64,000 nt of DNA from Glandiceps talaboti (GCF_964340395.1 NC_135557.1:7794209-7858208), one strand, 5' to 3'; counted from the stretch's first letter, positions 29,070 to 42,301 are shown. The notes: generated from the sequence alone by a model not told the origin. Made by a program: numbers and translations.

Positions 29070-29390
29070 ACAATTTGCATAATTAATGATTCTTGGTAAT
29101 TAGGCTATATCTTACGACTACATGCTTCATTTTCAATATAATTCAGTACATACATTAACCATAACAAATTGTGTATGTCCTATAAAGTTAGTTGATGTAC
29201 CTTACAGTGTTAATGAATAATTTGCGTAATTAATGATTTTCGGTAATTAGGCTATATCTTAAGACTGCATTAAGCAGTATCATATACTCTTACATACATT
29301 AACCTAAGAAAGCACGCTTGTCCAAAAAACAAAGCCTGTTACCATAGTTTTTAGTTTAATGAGTTATTTGCATAATTAGTGATTCCCTTA
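29070..29390. repeat. ~146-bp tandem repeat, three starts
   Basis: ATTTGCATAATTAATGATT-type motifs start at 29,073, 29,220 and 29,366, and the first two are followed by GGTAATTAGGCTATATCTTA. The same family reappears at about 60,120 and 60,250. Confidence 0.8.
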
Positions 29391-29785
29391 CGGGAGGCAT
29401 TCAGTTTAAATCTGGTTTTAATGTTGTCCTGTTCAGACTCATTTAAAACGGGTGTATGTCTATTTGTAACTGCACATACAGAATGATGGTGGAGATGTGA
29501 GAACTGATGGATGTACCTTCTGCCATAAAATTGGTCGTAATGTCTGTTTAGTTGTATCTTCAATTTAGGTTTACATACATAAATCATCTATTGTCAGAAC
29601 GGATGAATTCCAGAATGGTATAACTGGATGGTGAACAGTTTCTTGTTTTGTTAATTGCTTCGCTAACCAATTGTTTACATCGTCTTGTTTTGAATGGAAT
29701 GTAGGTTTTCTGAGTTCAGGTGGAAAACAGTTTTTGTTATTTCCTAGCTACCCTGTTTTAGAAATATTTCCACTACTACTCACAA
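29391..29785 (-). mobile_element. Microsatellite-cored element, copy 7 (right arm, reversed)
   Basis: ATACAGAATGATGGTGGAGA, CAGGTGGAAAACAGTTTTTG and AATTGCTTCGCTAACCA are reversed right-arm motifs. It ends at a short CCACTACTACT remnant of the array. The 78-codon minus frame is a shadow. Confidence 0.8.
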
Positions 29786-30556
29786 TACGAAAAGGCATAT
29801 TTAGCCTCTTTTAGTGGGATGCGTAAAGGTGGGTTAAATTTCAGGGGGAAATGAAATAGTTACAACTGACCCTTGTCTTTATCTGGGGTAGAATATGAGT
29901 GTCAAAATATTTAACTTTGTTTGTCCACATACACCAGGAGGAGGTAAAGCTGCCACTTTTTACACAGTTTAATTAACAACGTAGATGACTAAGTATCACC
30001 TTTGCCATGCCTTCAAACCCATGGATTTATAATGGTAAACTGTGTTGTTTGAACAAAGGCTATAGGTCTATCCTTTCAAACCATTTTCAAGGGGGGATAA
30101 ATTATGGTTTATATGCATCTATTACAGCCAGTCACAGTCTTTAATTTTACCTTATATTAAATGGTCAAAATTCACAAGTCACATTTCCACCTTTACCCAG
30201 AGGGGATACATTATCTTATGGACCTTCTCTCCAAATGCATTAAGCCATATTACTGGAAGAAACCATCTGTCTTTAATCATGTACAGTTATTTTCTGTCCG
30301 TAATGTAAAGCAAACGTATAATTTAGAATAATTCTTGAGACACGCAGGAAATTTAAGAATCATGTAAGGTATTGTGTGCAATATATATACTGCTGGTTTT
30401 TGTCATTCTTAATATATTTTCCTGTGTACAGTCATGTACATTTTTCTTTAGTTGTGTATGTTACTGATGATGAACAATAACGCTCAAGGTGAATCAATTA
30501 TTGCAATTGTAATCTATCACAAATTTACACACTGGTCAAACTATTGTTGTATACCC
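29786..30556. other. Degenerate MITE-like segment, no gene seen
   Basis: Starts ATACGAAAAGGCATATTTAG, recalling the end of the MITE at 26.4 kb, and contains several TTTACC/GGTAAA motifs, but no matching right end was found. Confidence 0.35.
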
Positions 30557-30815
30557 CACTAGTAGAAAAAATAGTACAGTTTACGACACTTTCCGTACTA
30601 TAGTTCAGATTGAGTTCAATTCTGTACTTTTATGCTGATGAGGTGGACGTTTCTGTACTTTCCCATTAGCGCCTGTCTAATCGGATTATACTCGATCTGA
30701 AAAATAGTTCAGATTGCGAGTCGGAAGTGATTTGAATACATTTGCATTTAGTTCAGAATATATTCATGAGTTCACCCCCATAACCGGGCAGTAAACAAAT
30801 GAATATTCAAATCTA
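30557..30815 (+). mobile_element. 259-bp repeat, copy A
   Basis: From CACTAGTAGAAAAAATAG to GAATATTCAAATCTA. The reverse complement at 49,569-49,827 appears identical over all 259 bases by eye, while both flanks differ. It lacks obvious terminal inverted repeats, poly-A, or flanking duplication. Internally TAGTTCAGA recurs three times. Confidence 0.85.
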
Positions 30816-31821
30816 CCGTGCTTGCAATCAATACGTACATAAACGCTATACGTGTAGCTAGTGTATTCGATACATATGTATGTATATAAGCAGGCTTATG
30901 ATATGAACTACATGGTTAGGACGTACGTAGATTGTAATATCACAGGGCTCATTTTGAAATAAATGTTCGTAGTACGCCTTTTCATTATGCACTACATACC
31001 GCCACCACTAAACGTGTTTCACATTTCTACGCGTTTGATGCATAGTAATACAGATTTAGATGACATGACAATCGTTTCCAATAATAGTTTAAAATTGGGC
31101 CACAAATATTGCTAGTGTATGGAGCTTCTTAACAAACCTGACCGGCCAATAGCGTCAACAAACTCACAGTAGAGACGTGCTGACAGATTTGAGTCTGTGG
31201 ACATTATTTCTAGCTAAGTAAAATTGAGTGACTATTGGGAATATTATATGGCATCCATGTCGTCCATGTCGTCTATAGTTTCTGACTGACCGTGTTATGT
31301 ACAACGTAACGCTGAACGAAATACGGTCCATCAGGAATTAACTAGACTAACCTCTATGGGAATAGTATTCTTGTCCATGTGTCGTTTATAGAACAATTAA
31401 GTGTTAGGGTGTGATCTTCACAGTAATAAACAAGCCTTTAGAAGAACAACAGGTATTCACGCCTCAAATATCTTGGGCATCATCCAAATTACGATCATGA
31501 GCACCAAAGTAAAGGAAATACTTAATGACGTTCGGCATGCAGAACCCCCCCCCCCCGGGCCCGTACCTATGGGTACATGCCCGGCATCCATGTAACTGTT
31601 ATATCACTCTACGTGACGATTCTGAGGGCCCTCATCTCTTATTCTCTTGTTTTATTTCAATTATACTCATAACTCCTGTTTTTATAGTATAACTGTACAA
31701 TTGGCTTCGATCAGTGCATTCCAGATTTTCATGAGTCATGAGTGCACATTGCACAGATATCTGCAGAATACTTAAAAGGATTATGGGTAATGTATGCATA
31801 TGCGGGAAAAACAAACTGCTG
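30816..31821. other. No supported feature
   Basis: Contains a C homopolymer at about 31,546-31,559 next to a small GGGCCCGTACCTATGGGTAC palindromic patch. Short frames at 31,401-31,595 and 31,632-31,814 are not gene-like. Confidence 0.5.
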
Positions 31822-31993
31822 TAAGGAGCATAGTCTCGCTGCCAGACTCGAGACTATCGTCCCTAATCTGTTTACCGAGCGGCGCAGCCGCGAGAATAGA
31901 GGGGGACTGGTCCCGCTCTTCTCGCGGCTGCGCCGCTCGGTAAACAGATTAGGGACGATAGTCTCGAGTCTGGCAGCGAGACTATAAGGAGCA
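31822..31993. mobile_element. Foldback (snapback) MITE with 9-bp target duplication
   Basis: TAAGGAGCA at 31,822-31,830 and 31,985-31,993 flanks a 154-bp element whose first and last ~69 bases are near-perfect inverted copies. The arms run from TAGTCTCGCTGCCAGACTCG to AGCCGCGAGAA and are separated by a short GGGGGACTGGTCCCGC loop. A 9-bp duplication and long arms fit a Mutator-like foldback. The element is much more GC-rich than its surroundings. Confidence 0.9.
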
Positions 31994-33235
<1,242 letters not shown>

Positions 33236-34171
33236 GAGACCAAACTAGAGTCGGTACTCACCCCACCACGACATATGCATTTTTGTGATTTTGAAACGAT
33301 AAAGAATGTTAATATGGATATTGGGACGATTGGAAATCGGACGATGTGAATCGTAATCGAATATCTCAGACCATCCACAATATATGTCGTGTTGACTTAG
33401 GCGATCCCAGAAACCATTCTTAGTTTACCCCTTTCACATATATTATCAACCATGCTAATGTTTTGAAACAAATCTCGATTAACAGGTAATTTAGCGCTTG
33501 AAAGATGGCGACGTCCATACCCCCCCCCCCCGGCTGCACATATTTTAATATGCAATTATACATTACCCCCTCCCCATACACGTCAGAGAAGTACAGTATG
33601 GTACACTATATGACACACTGTAAGCTAACAGTGGAAATCAACTTCAGTGTCCATACATATCAGACATAGAGATTTCTTTACAAATGGATGTGGGCTCATT
33701 GGGCTGTAACCTGTACTTGGAAAAACTTAACCAGCAGAGTTTTCTTTTTGAATCCTATGTCTTGACAGAAACGGCACCCCCCTTCGATAACTAGTGGGGA
33801 GGGTGTGTCCCCCTCCCAGTAGGCAATTGTTTGAAAAATAAGGACATGTAGGAGGCCATTTAGCGGCATAATATTTCAAACCATACACATTATTGGAAGC
33901 CATAAAGTACTTGAAAATTGTCTTCAATACCCAAATTGTACTCTCATTAAATTATTTTACAACTGTATTACCTACGCTTTAACTAATACATAGATATTTT
34001 GGCAGACACACACATTCGTTTGGCCATTGGCTGCCTAATAATTAAATGTGTGGTAGGTAAATGAAGTGAACAATTTTGCAAAGTACAAGGTAAACGATTG
34101 CTCCTGTGGTTTGAATGTTCAACAAAGTCTCCACACAGAGAGATAGAGCAAGAGAGAAGGAGACATACGGC

Positions 34172-34173
<2 letters not shown>

Positions 34174-34249
<76 letters not shown>
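34174..34249. repeat. (GA)n microsatellite
   Basis: About 38 GA units following an imperfect AGAGAGAAGG lead. Confidence 0.97.
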
Positions 34250-34250
<1 letters not shown>

Positions 34251-34284
34251 CATACACTTATACAAATGTAAATTTACTTGGTAA

Positions 34285-34440
34285 ACAACTGCTCCTGAGG
34301 TTTAATTTTGGTTCAAATCATGAGCAGAATATTCGGGGGCCCTTTCAGACCATCACAATTGTCATGCCCCCCTCCCTTTGAACCTCAATTTTGTTCATGC
34401 CCCCCCCCCCGTAAATTCTGACTCCAGCATAATTTCAAGT
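34285..34440. repeat. Dispersed repeat, copy A
   Basis: GCTCCTGAGGTTTAATTTTG, CATGAGCAGAATATTCG and GGCCCTTTCAGACCATC recur in slightly diverged form at about 40,405-40,560. A short C homopolymer lies at 34,401-34,410. Confidence 0.7.
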
Positions 34441-34723
34441 TTATTCCGAGCTCGGTATTACAGGCATTCGACTAGAGTCTTTATACCTCAAAGATATACA
34501 ACAGTCCATTTCTGTACAAGGCATATCAGAAACCAAACATTTGCAGTGTGGAGTGTCACAAAACCCTGTGCTTGGTCCACTCTTACACGCGTATGCTGTC
34601 TATACACATCACCACTTGGAAAGCTAATCCGACATCAAAATCTCAATATGCAACAACATGCAGACGACAACCAGATTTACCAATATATTTCCCCAATCAC
34701 ATACGTCAACTACAGTAACTAAG

Positions 34724-35307
34724 ATGGAAACTGTTGCACATGATATTAAACGACCCAAAATAAGCTAGTTTAATGATGGCAAAACCGAGGTCCTCCTTAT
34801 CACGTCTCAGTTCAACAGGCTTCCTCGTCTCATGAACCACATCAACATGGGATCGTCTTCTGTGCAGTTAGTGGATTCAGCATGTACCATTTGTGTAACA
34901 ATTGATGACCGTTATAACCTCAAGAAGCACATCTCGTTGACATGTAGATCAGTTCTTTTTCACCCCCGAACAATAGGTCGCATCATTGACAGTGGAGGGG
35001 GCCCCTCCACTGTCTATGGAAACTGTTGCACATGATATTAAACGACCCAAAATAAGCTAGTTTAATGATGGCAAAACCGAGGTCCTCCTTATCACGTCTC
35101 AGTTCAACAGGCTTCCTCGTCTCATGAACCACATCAACATGGGATCGTCTTCTGTGCAGTTAGTGGATTCAGCATGTACCATTTGTGTAACAATTGATGA
35201 CCGTTATAACCTCAAGAAGCACATCTCGTTGACATGTAGATCAGTTCTTTTTCACCCCCGAACAATAGGTCGCATCATTGACAGTGGAGGGGGCCCCTCC
35301 ACTGTCT
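34724..35307. repeat. 292-bp tandem duplication inside the LINE
   Basis: The segment beginning ATGGAAACTGTTGCACATGA at 34,724 restarts at 35,016 with what looks like full identity. The junction falls within the last four bases of a hairpin element, with ATGG shared at the breakpoints. Confidence 0.95.
34977..35018. mobile_element. Mini-hairpin element M1 (left copy, right target copy lost)
   Basis: A 35-bp palindrome CATTGACAGTGGA...TCCACTGTCTATG at 34,984-35,018, preceded by GTCGCAT. Its right flank was replaced by the tandem duplication. The intact arrangement is in the second copy. Confidence 0.75.
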
Positions 35308-35317
35308 ATGGTCGCAT
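35269..35317. mobile_element. Mini-hairpin element M1 (second copy, complete) with 7-bp duplication
   Basis: The palindrome at 35,276-35,310 has 13-bp arms GACAGTGGAGGGG around a single G. GTCGCAT lies directly on both sides (35,269-35,275 and 35,311-35,317). Removing element plus one target copy rejoins the LINE codons TIGR and IRQYL, so this is an insertion into a known sequence. Confidence 0.85.
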
Positions 35318-35588
35318 ACGCCAGTATCTTACAAACGGAGTTTGTCAGAACCTTGGTCATGCACTTATATCATCGATACCTGACTACTGAATGGCCCTTC
35401 TGTATGGGCTGCCAGCTAAAAACATTGTCCCTCTTGAACATGCCCAAAATACAGCAGCTAGGATTGTGTCAGGTACAAAGAAAACAGATGACGTCACATC
35501 GGTTCTTTCAATAACACAGTTTAGTTAGAAATCACACTGGCGTCAAGTGCAGTTACATAATATACCAGTAGGTAGGGCCTACATGTAC

Positions 35589-35628
35589 ATGTAGTCTCAG
35601 GTCACTACATTGTGGTCTGAGATGTAGT
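35589..35628. mobile_element. Mini-hairpin element M6 with 7-bp duplication
   Basis: The 26-bp imperfect palindrome CTCAGGTCAC...GTGGTCTGAG at 35,596-35,621 is flanked by ATGTAGT on both sides. Confidence 0.75.
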
Positions 35629-37145
35629 TTACACCACTATGACCTAAGAACTTGAACCAGGGCTGAGGAGAAGTGGTCTGAGGTTAAAGTTTTGCAGCTC
35701 TCGTTCAGCAATCTCAAAACATTTCAGCCTACTTCCCGTAATGAACACTTGTCAAGCATTTTTGTAGCTCCCATACTCAAAGACTACATATATGTTTATA
35801 TACGACTCAAAATATAACACTGAAATTTACTTTGAACACGTTCAGTTTCAGTAGACCTATTAAAACCCAAAATCTCCACTGTATAATTTAATATCGGTAA
35901 TAGTTTACAGTCAAAAACTTTTAAATTTAGTTTTGACTAGGAGGTCCCCAAGTTTTGCAAGTTGACTCATGACCGCAATCATTGCTTTACTCGCTTGAGC
36001 TGCAAGCGCTAAATACCATAGACCACTGCTTGACATAATCACGCCTAGATATTCATAAAAAGCGAACAACGTCGAGTTTATGACCACCAATAACCACTTT
36101 TCAATTTTCTTAAGAATTTCATCTCTTAGTAAATACAATAATTTTAGTTTTGACATACATGTAATTTACTTTCAAAAGACAATGTTAGAAACCCCTACCC
36201 CATTGATTCCTGTGGGAACATGCCTTTCGTGAAGAAAAAATGGTTACATAACATGTCTACAAGAATTGTTGGAGAATGTCTATGTAGAATGCCACACTGA
36301 TCCCATATCCACACCTTGAGTTTTATTTTTATTGTTCTTCAATGATCTCCTTCAAAGTAATAGTCTGGATGCCAATATGGTTTCTAACTAAACCACGTCT
36401 AGCCAAAAGCCCCTCAAATAGCACAAAAAGTTGTTCACCCAATCAGTGAAACCTAAATGTTTTGGTGATGTAAACAGTATATAAGTAGCATCATGGGCTG
36501 ACAAATATACCACATTTGAACATTACTGTCCCAATAAACACTAACTTTATGAGGGACTGTGTTATTGGTTAGAGTTTTGTGATTTATTAACAAAGACATG
36601 ATGTTAATGACTGTGTGGGTGGCTGTAAATGAATTTTAAATTGCATCTCATGCATTTCAAGACTTCTAGAGTAACGACTCTGACTATACTTTGAGTGGAG
36701 GTATAAATGGTAATGATACAGTATAGGAACTAGACTATCAAAGTAATTACCTTGTCCAAAAGACTACAGTCGGATATTAATCTCACCATTAATGCCTGAA
36801 TTTATGTCTATCAAGGTGGATCTGATAAGATCATGGAAATCGAGAAACTTTCATCACTTTGGACTTGAGCATTGAATACATTTGTGAAGTACTCAGACCA
36901 TGATTCATGTTTTTTTTTTAGAGATTAATTCCACTAGATCGTCCACTAAATCGTCCACGAAAACAAATACATTCTATCATTCCACCATGTCACTCAACAA
37001 CGCGCATCGAATTCTATCACTTGAATTTCCGTTATTTAGTCGTCTGAAGATCGTAACGGCCTCCGTACCATAACTTGTGTACTTTGTGTAAATACAGCTC
37101 TACTTCTCAGTATTGAGCACTTTTCCTTCAGTTTATGACTTACCT
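35629..37145. other. No gene seen; degenerate repeat with an apparent empty site
   Basis: TCTAACTAAACCACGTCTAG at 36,383-36,402 is the paralogue of the hairpin-occupied site at 45.19 kb. GTGGAGGTATAAATGGTAAT near 36,695 also matches 45,240. Minus frame 36,156-35,911 is not recognised. Confidence 0.5.
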
Positions 37146-37268
<123 letters not shown>

Positions 37269-37660
37269 CCATTGCTCGGTTGACGGCAACGCGGTCAAAG
37301 ATATCGGGTTCTTTGCACAATACACGTGTATATAGAAATGATGTCCCTTAAATTTCCCCTCTTTTCATTCTTGCTCTTTTCAACTACAATATAGATTTTG
37401 ATAATGTCCATAGGTCTCACGAGATATACTCTTCAAGGAAAAACAAGTTCGTGTCGGAGTTTGACACGAGAATAGTCTGTGCTTGGAGTAATTATACTGT
37501 CAGTATAATTTCTCAAAGGTATGTGTTATCGTGGAAGTTTAAACATTATTTATACTTTAATGGTGTTATAGATTTTGACCCAAGCTATGCATGCCACGGT
37601 CACAAGCTATATTGCGTCAGATCGATTTGCCAAACAAGTTTGCCAGAATTAACGCATCCC

Positions 37661-37706
37661 ATCAAACCATGGACCCTCCACAAAGGTGGAGTGTCTATGG
37701 TCAAAC
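37661..37706. mobile_element. Mini-hairpin element M3 with 7-bp duplication (6/7)
   Basis: The 32-bp palindrome CATGGACCCTCCAC, AAAG, GTGGAGTGTCTATG at 37,668-37,699 lies between ATCAAAC and GTCAAAC. Confidence 0.75.
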
Positions 37707-37959
37707 AAATGACAGGTCGCAGAAACTATGGTCATGGAAGTATGAACGTCGTTTATACTTTACGCCGTGACATACAATGAGCGCAGTGCCATGATTGACC
37801 GGATTATTCAGTGTCGACAATCCCAGTTAATATAATCCCAAAGGCAAACTTGTTTTATTTACCACCTTGCCAAGCAACACAGGGTAGTGGCGAGGCGAAG
37901 TTGTAATGTACTGTCGCTTTGATATTCACGATTTTGGAAAGGAAATAGATAACATCGGG

Positions 37960-38860
37960 TTAGATCTTGAGAGTAAATAAGAAGAAAAGAAGAGTTAATT
38001 TGAAATCAGTGATAAACGAGTTGTCTATTTTTAAGAAACTAAATATAAGGAAAGCTATGGGTCCTGATAACATATGTGGTAGGTTACTGAATGTCTATGC
38101 ATCGCAGTTAGCTAGTGTTTCCAGTAGATTGTTCAATTGGTCGTACAATGATCATACGATATCAACCATTTGGAAAACATCTACCATCTGTCCGGTCCCT
38201 AAAAACTTCCAAGGCATCGTCCTGTAGCACTGACTTCCATTGTGATGAAATGCTTCGAGCGTATTTTACTTTGTCAAAACCCACAAAAACATTCACACCT
38301 TGACCCATACCAATTTACATATTAAAGTAATAGAGGTACTGATAATGCAACTCTCACATTACTTCACGATGCGTATACACATCTTGAAAAACCAAGTTCA
38401 TTTGTAAGACTATTGGTTATTGATTTTTCATCAGTCGTTAACAGAAGTCAACCAAACATGATGGCTCATAAACTTAGTTATTTAAACGTTAACCCCAAAC
38501 TCATCCTCTGGATAATGGATTTTCTTGTCAACCTTTCCCAGTTTGTTCGCTACCAAAAATTAAGTTCAGCCTTCCATTCAACATTTAGGGGTGCCTCACA
38601 GAGCACGATACTCTCACACAAACTATTTACACTTTACACAAATGACTGCTCATCAGGTACCGATACAAATCCACTTATCAAATATTCTGATAACTCTGCA
38701 TTAGTTGACCTGTCAAATTCTGACCGTACTTATTTCGATGAAGTTGATAGGTTTGTTACTTGGTGTAAAGAAAACTACTTGGACGAAAGGTCGACTTTAG
38801 GAAGAACCCTAAAGTAGTGCCCGACCTTTTTATTGACAATGTTAAAGTTGAACAGGTGAC

Positions 38861-38946
<86 letters not shown>

Positions 38947-39400
38947 AACAGTCTTGGATAATAAATCAAATGTTAAGGCCAACACAGATTTCATTAACAA
39001 GAAATGTCAATCTAGAGTTTACTGTCTACAACAATTGAGGGGCCTAAAATTTTGTAAATGCCAAGGTATTACAGACATTCTATCGGAGTTTTGAGTCGGT
39101 TTAACATTTTCTTTTTTGTGCTGGTTTGGTAGTCTAGGGACTAGCTACAAGAGTGTCTTGAACAAAATTGTAAATGTGTTTAGTAAAGTATTGAGTGAAA
39201 AGTAGACTAATTTGAATGAAATGTTTACATCTCGTGTACAAAACAAAGCTGGGAAAATGGTAAATGACAAAGGCCACATTATGTCCCAACACTTTGAACT
39301 CCTGCCATCAGGGAGACGATTTCGTGTCCCTAAATTCAGAACAGTCAGAACCAAATCAAGTTTTGTGCCCACTTCAACTAAATTTTAAACCAAACTAAAT
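37960..39400 (+). mobile_element. Rex1/CR1-like LINE, plus strand, truncated and frameshifted
   Basis: In order: NIRKAMGPDNICGRLLNVYA and STICPVPKN (37,967-38,227), VIDFSSVVNRS, FRGASQSTILSHKLFTLYTN and the degraded catalytic IKYSDNSALVD (38,413-38,760), then FVTWCKENYLDE, a TA array, LDNKSNVKANTDFINKKCQS, and the C-terminal QHFELLPSGRRFRVPKFRTV and SFVPTSTK with a stop near 39,388. The YADD box reads YSDN, so it is catalytically dead. Motif style matches the minus-strand LINE at 14.7-16.9 kb. Confidence 0.88.
38863..38943. repeat. (TA)n microsatellite inside the LINE
   Basis: About 40 TA units replace the segment between the KVEQV-like and LDNKSN-like parts of the LINE frame. Confidence 0.97.
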
Positions 39401-39429
39401 AATTCTATTTCAAAGACATCTGCTCTGCA

Positions 39430-39600
39430 TTCCAGATTGGAAGAACCGCGTTTTTTTATTGTCTTTTTTAAGTTGATGACCATTTCTGGCAAGACTTCAC
39501 TCACAATTTTCTCGATTTTACTGATTTTTCTTCTTTATTAAAAAGGTTTAGGGTCGGCACCGGATTTCTAGAATGGAAGCGTTTGGGGAGTTATGTGTGA
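39430..39600. repeat. Dispersed repeat (AGGGTCGGCA family), copy A
   Basis: GATTGGAAGAACCGCGTTTT, TTAAGTTGATGACCATTTCT and TTAGGGTCGGCACCG match 44,408-44,545 in order. Confidence 0.7.
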
Positions 39601-39649
39601 TTTATTTGTTGAGAAAGGTTCAAAGACAATAAATATCGCCATAAGGTGG

Positions 39650-39692
39650 CACTTGCCGTTCCAGTGAGGAACGACTAGTGCCACCACGGTAG
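39650..39692. repeat. Short imperfect palindrome
   Basis: GGTGGCACTTGCCGTTCC, a five-base loop, then GGAACGACTAGTGCCACC. The stems have two mismatches. No flanking direct repeat was seen, so it is kept apart from the mini-hairpin family. Confidence 0.7.
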
Positions 39693-39817
39693 TACTCGAC
39701 AATTCGATGGACCACGGCCAAGTCCGCCATTCACAATTTTCAAATCACTTGAAATAAAGCAATCTGGCAAAACTCGCCCATGTGCATTTACAATCTTGTC
39801 GCAACTAATTCTAGTAG

Positions 39818-39844
39818 GTAAAACCACCCTGTCTATGGTAAAAC
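39818..39844. mobile_element. Mini-hairpin remnant M8 with perfect 7-bp duplication
   Basis: Only 13 bases, CACCCTGTCTATG (39,825-39,837), remain between two GTAAAAC copies. The last seven bases equal the right end of the family, so it looks like a copy deleted internally. Confidence 0.5.
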
Positions 39845-40404
39845 CTAGTCGCATTCATAACTTTCATCGAGGGTAAGGTAATTTTAGTCATCAACTTCTA
39901 TAAAGTCCAAAATGAAACGATAAAACATGTACATTTTGGAAATTATCCCATGTATAATGCCAGATTATAAAGTGACAAAGAGTGGTTCATCTGAGTGGAT
40001 AGCTTAACCTCTTGACGATTTATAAACAATGGGAAATAGGCAGCTATCTTGATGTTCATTTTAACCTATTTTCCCGGAGAATATTTTCAGAACTGGTATC
40101 CAAATTACCAAGATCACGTTTTTCATATTTACTGATATGCCGCTTTAGTTATGGCCGGTTTTGTGGGATGTTTTGCGTGCACAATGTAAACCACAGACAA
40201 GGCATGTAAACTTCTACTTGCCGCACAACCCGTCTATTTCAGGCTTGGCCTCTTACCACTCTTGGAGGAATTGTACTGACTCCTCCAAGACCACGTCTGA
40301 CACAGTGGCCTGAAACCCATAGTCTATCGCGAGTATATTGTCTACCCTTCAAGAGACACACATTCTCTGCCAGTCACCCTTTTAAAAATACGCTTGTTAA
40401 ACGT

Positions 40405-40560
40405 CTGCTCCTGGAGTTAAATTTGGTTCAACTCATGAGCAAAATATTTGTACGTGACTCCGGGCCCCTTTCAGACAATCCGAATTTTCACGCACGTCCC
40501 AATTCGTTTTTTTCCCGTGACAACAATTTTTCTCCTGAGCCTCCCCCTACCCTAATCTAG
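40405..40560. repeat. Dispersed repeat, copy B
   Basis: GCTCCTGGAGTTAAATTTGG, CATGAGCAAAATATTTG and GGCCCCTTTCAGACAATC match 34,285-34,360. Confidence 0.7.
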
Positions 40561-42257
40561 TTCCTGACGACCGTATTCCAATTTTACACTACATCTTTAC
40601 ATATTACGTATAGTCAATGTCATTACTCTCGTTGCCGATGTGTTGGCAATTATATACATGTATATATATAATATCCATAATCACAACATATTTCCTGCTC
40701 AAAGAAGAACTGTTTCAGCTTATTCCATTTCGATATAAACAGACAGAGAGTCCAGGGATAAAATACCCATGTACTACTCCTTATATTACTGGCTAGGTAA
40801 TGTCAACCGTAAAATAATCCAAGCACCAGCGTCCCTAAAATCCGTGAAACAGTGTCGATATTACAGTATTTTGCTGACACTTATTACTTTCTGTAACTGG
40901 TCTATATTTGTGATATCATGGTAAATATGCTTGGAATTTATGGCCTAACAAACCAGACATTACGTAGATTTGAATATTGAAGAAAATCAAAAACAAAAAC
41001 AAGGCCATGGCCATGGCCGGTCAGGTACTGATATTAGTACTTTAGACATCAGTGGGGGTCACACTTGGTCATTGAAACTATATTGACCGACCAAAATTCT
41101 AAACATCACGGATAAATAATTTCATATCGAAATGTATGTACGGAGATTCAGGTTTTTAGACCACGTGGCTTTGACATGACATCATCAGCTAAATTTGCAA
41201 TACGAAAGTAACGTAAAACATGGATGTATCTAGTAGGGAGCAAAGTCCGCATGTCTGTATGGATGTTTGAAGATTTACTATCGGTATATGGGAGGCATAG
41301 AGGGAAATATTTGAATAGCGTTATTTAACGTTACATAATTCATAACTGACTACTAAACTACCGTCAAGAGGATTGTTTTTGCTTCCATTTATAATATAAT
41401 ACATCCATGATCAGACCGTGGGTTATACTTCCATGATCAGAACATGACCAGACACAACTCTCCACGGCACCATTTTGGTTTTACAACTTTGATTACTTTG
41501 TTTTGAATAGCTTTTGTCAAGTTCTTGACTTTCCTGATATGACAATAAAGCAAGGGCGGTGAAATATTATTATAGTAGTCCTTCAAAAAACAAGACAATT
41601 TTGAAACTTTTAGTGGAAAATGTTAGTGAAGACACAGTTTACCCGCATAAATTAACTAACAAAAGACAAAAGAAATGTACACATGGTTCATTTTCTAGGT
41701 GTCGACCTCATGAATATGCACCAAGATTTAGAACCGAGTCAGCTTTAAATGCGTTCACACCTCCAAATCTGGTCTGGACAATATTGTCTGGGCTTAGTCA
41801 CCCTTTTATGCGGACTACAGAGCGGCCCTGGTGCGGACTATTTCTGCCACCTATTAATGCCTGAAAGTCAAGTGGCATATGCTGAGGTTGTGTACAACCA
41901 GCAACCCATAACATTTTAGCAATCTACAGTTCTACCTCAGTATGGCTATTAGCCATGCTAGGTAGTTACTATAATGATTAATATAATGGTTGTCTTGGTA
42001 AAAGTTGTCGACCCCCCCCCCCCAAAAAAAAAAGAAGAAAAAAAAAGAAAAAAAGAAAAAAAAAGATCAACAAAACATTCTATGATATTGAAAGCGCTCC
42101 TGGCATGTAATTCCATAGAACAGTTTCCTGTAGGGAATGGCAGCGATTTCATTCAAACTCAAAGACAGAGATGTTGCTAACCAACGTGAACAGCCATAAA
42201 AAATTGTATGTGAATGAGTATGACTCTGAGATCCCGCTAACGGTTTCATTGTTGTCG
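40561..42257. other. No supported gene
   Basis: Includes a C homopolymer and A-rich run at about 42,012-42,064. The 101-codon plus frame at 41,559-41,864 has no recognisable motif. Confidence 0.5.
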
Positions 42258-42301
42258 GTCTAACCAGAGACACTGGAGAACTTCACTGTCTATGATCTAA
42301 T
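42258..42301. mobile_element. Degraded mini-hairpin M7
   Basis: The 30-bp imperfect palindrome CAGAGACACTGGAG, AA, CTTCACTGTCTATG (42,265-42,294) sits between GTCTAAC and ATCTAAT (5 of 7 identical). Confidence 0.45.

Larger units (their letters stand above)
34441..35560 (+). mobile_element. LINE reverse transcriptase fragment, plus strand, with internal duplication
   Basis: The plus strand reads CCLYTSPLGKLIRHQNLNMQ and the catalytic QHADDNQIYQY (34,600-34,690), then after shifts VTIDDRYNLKKHISLTCRSV, RIRQYLTNGVCQNLGHALIS, LLYGLPAKNIVPLEHAQNTA and ARIVSGTKKTDDVTS. This is the RT and post-RT region of a CR1/L2-like element. A 292-bp segment is duplicated in tandem and a 35-bp hairpin interrupts the frame. 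Confidence 0.88.

Noticed and set aside
37451-37780. 109-codon plus open frame
   Set aside because: It spans mini-hairpin M3 and has no domain content, so a host gene is unlikely.
39650-39692. GGTGGCAC...GTGCCACC palindrome as a family member
   Set aside because: Different ends and no direct flanking repeat; kept only as a palindrome.
40258-40296. Palindrome CTTGGAGGA...CTCCTCCAAG
   Set aside because: Only a 5-bp flanking match (ACCAC) could be found and the ends do not fit, so it is not counted as a mini-hairpin.
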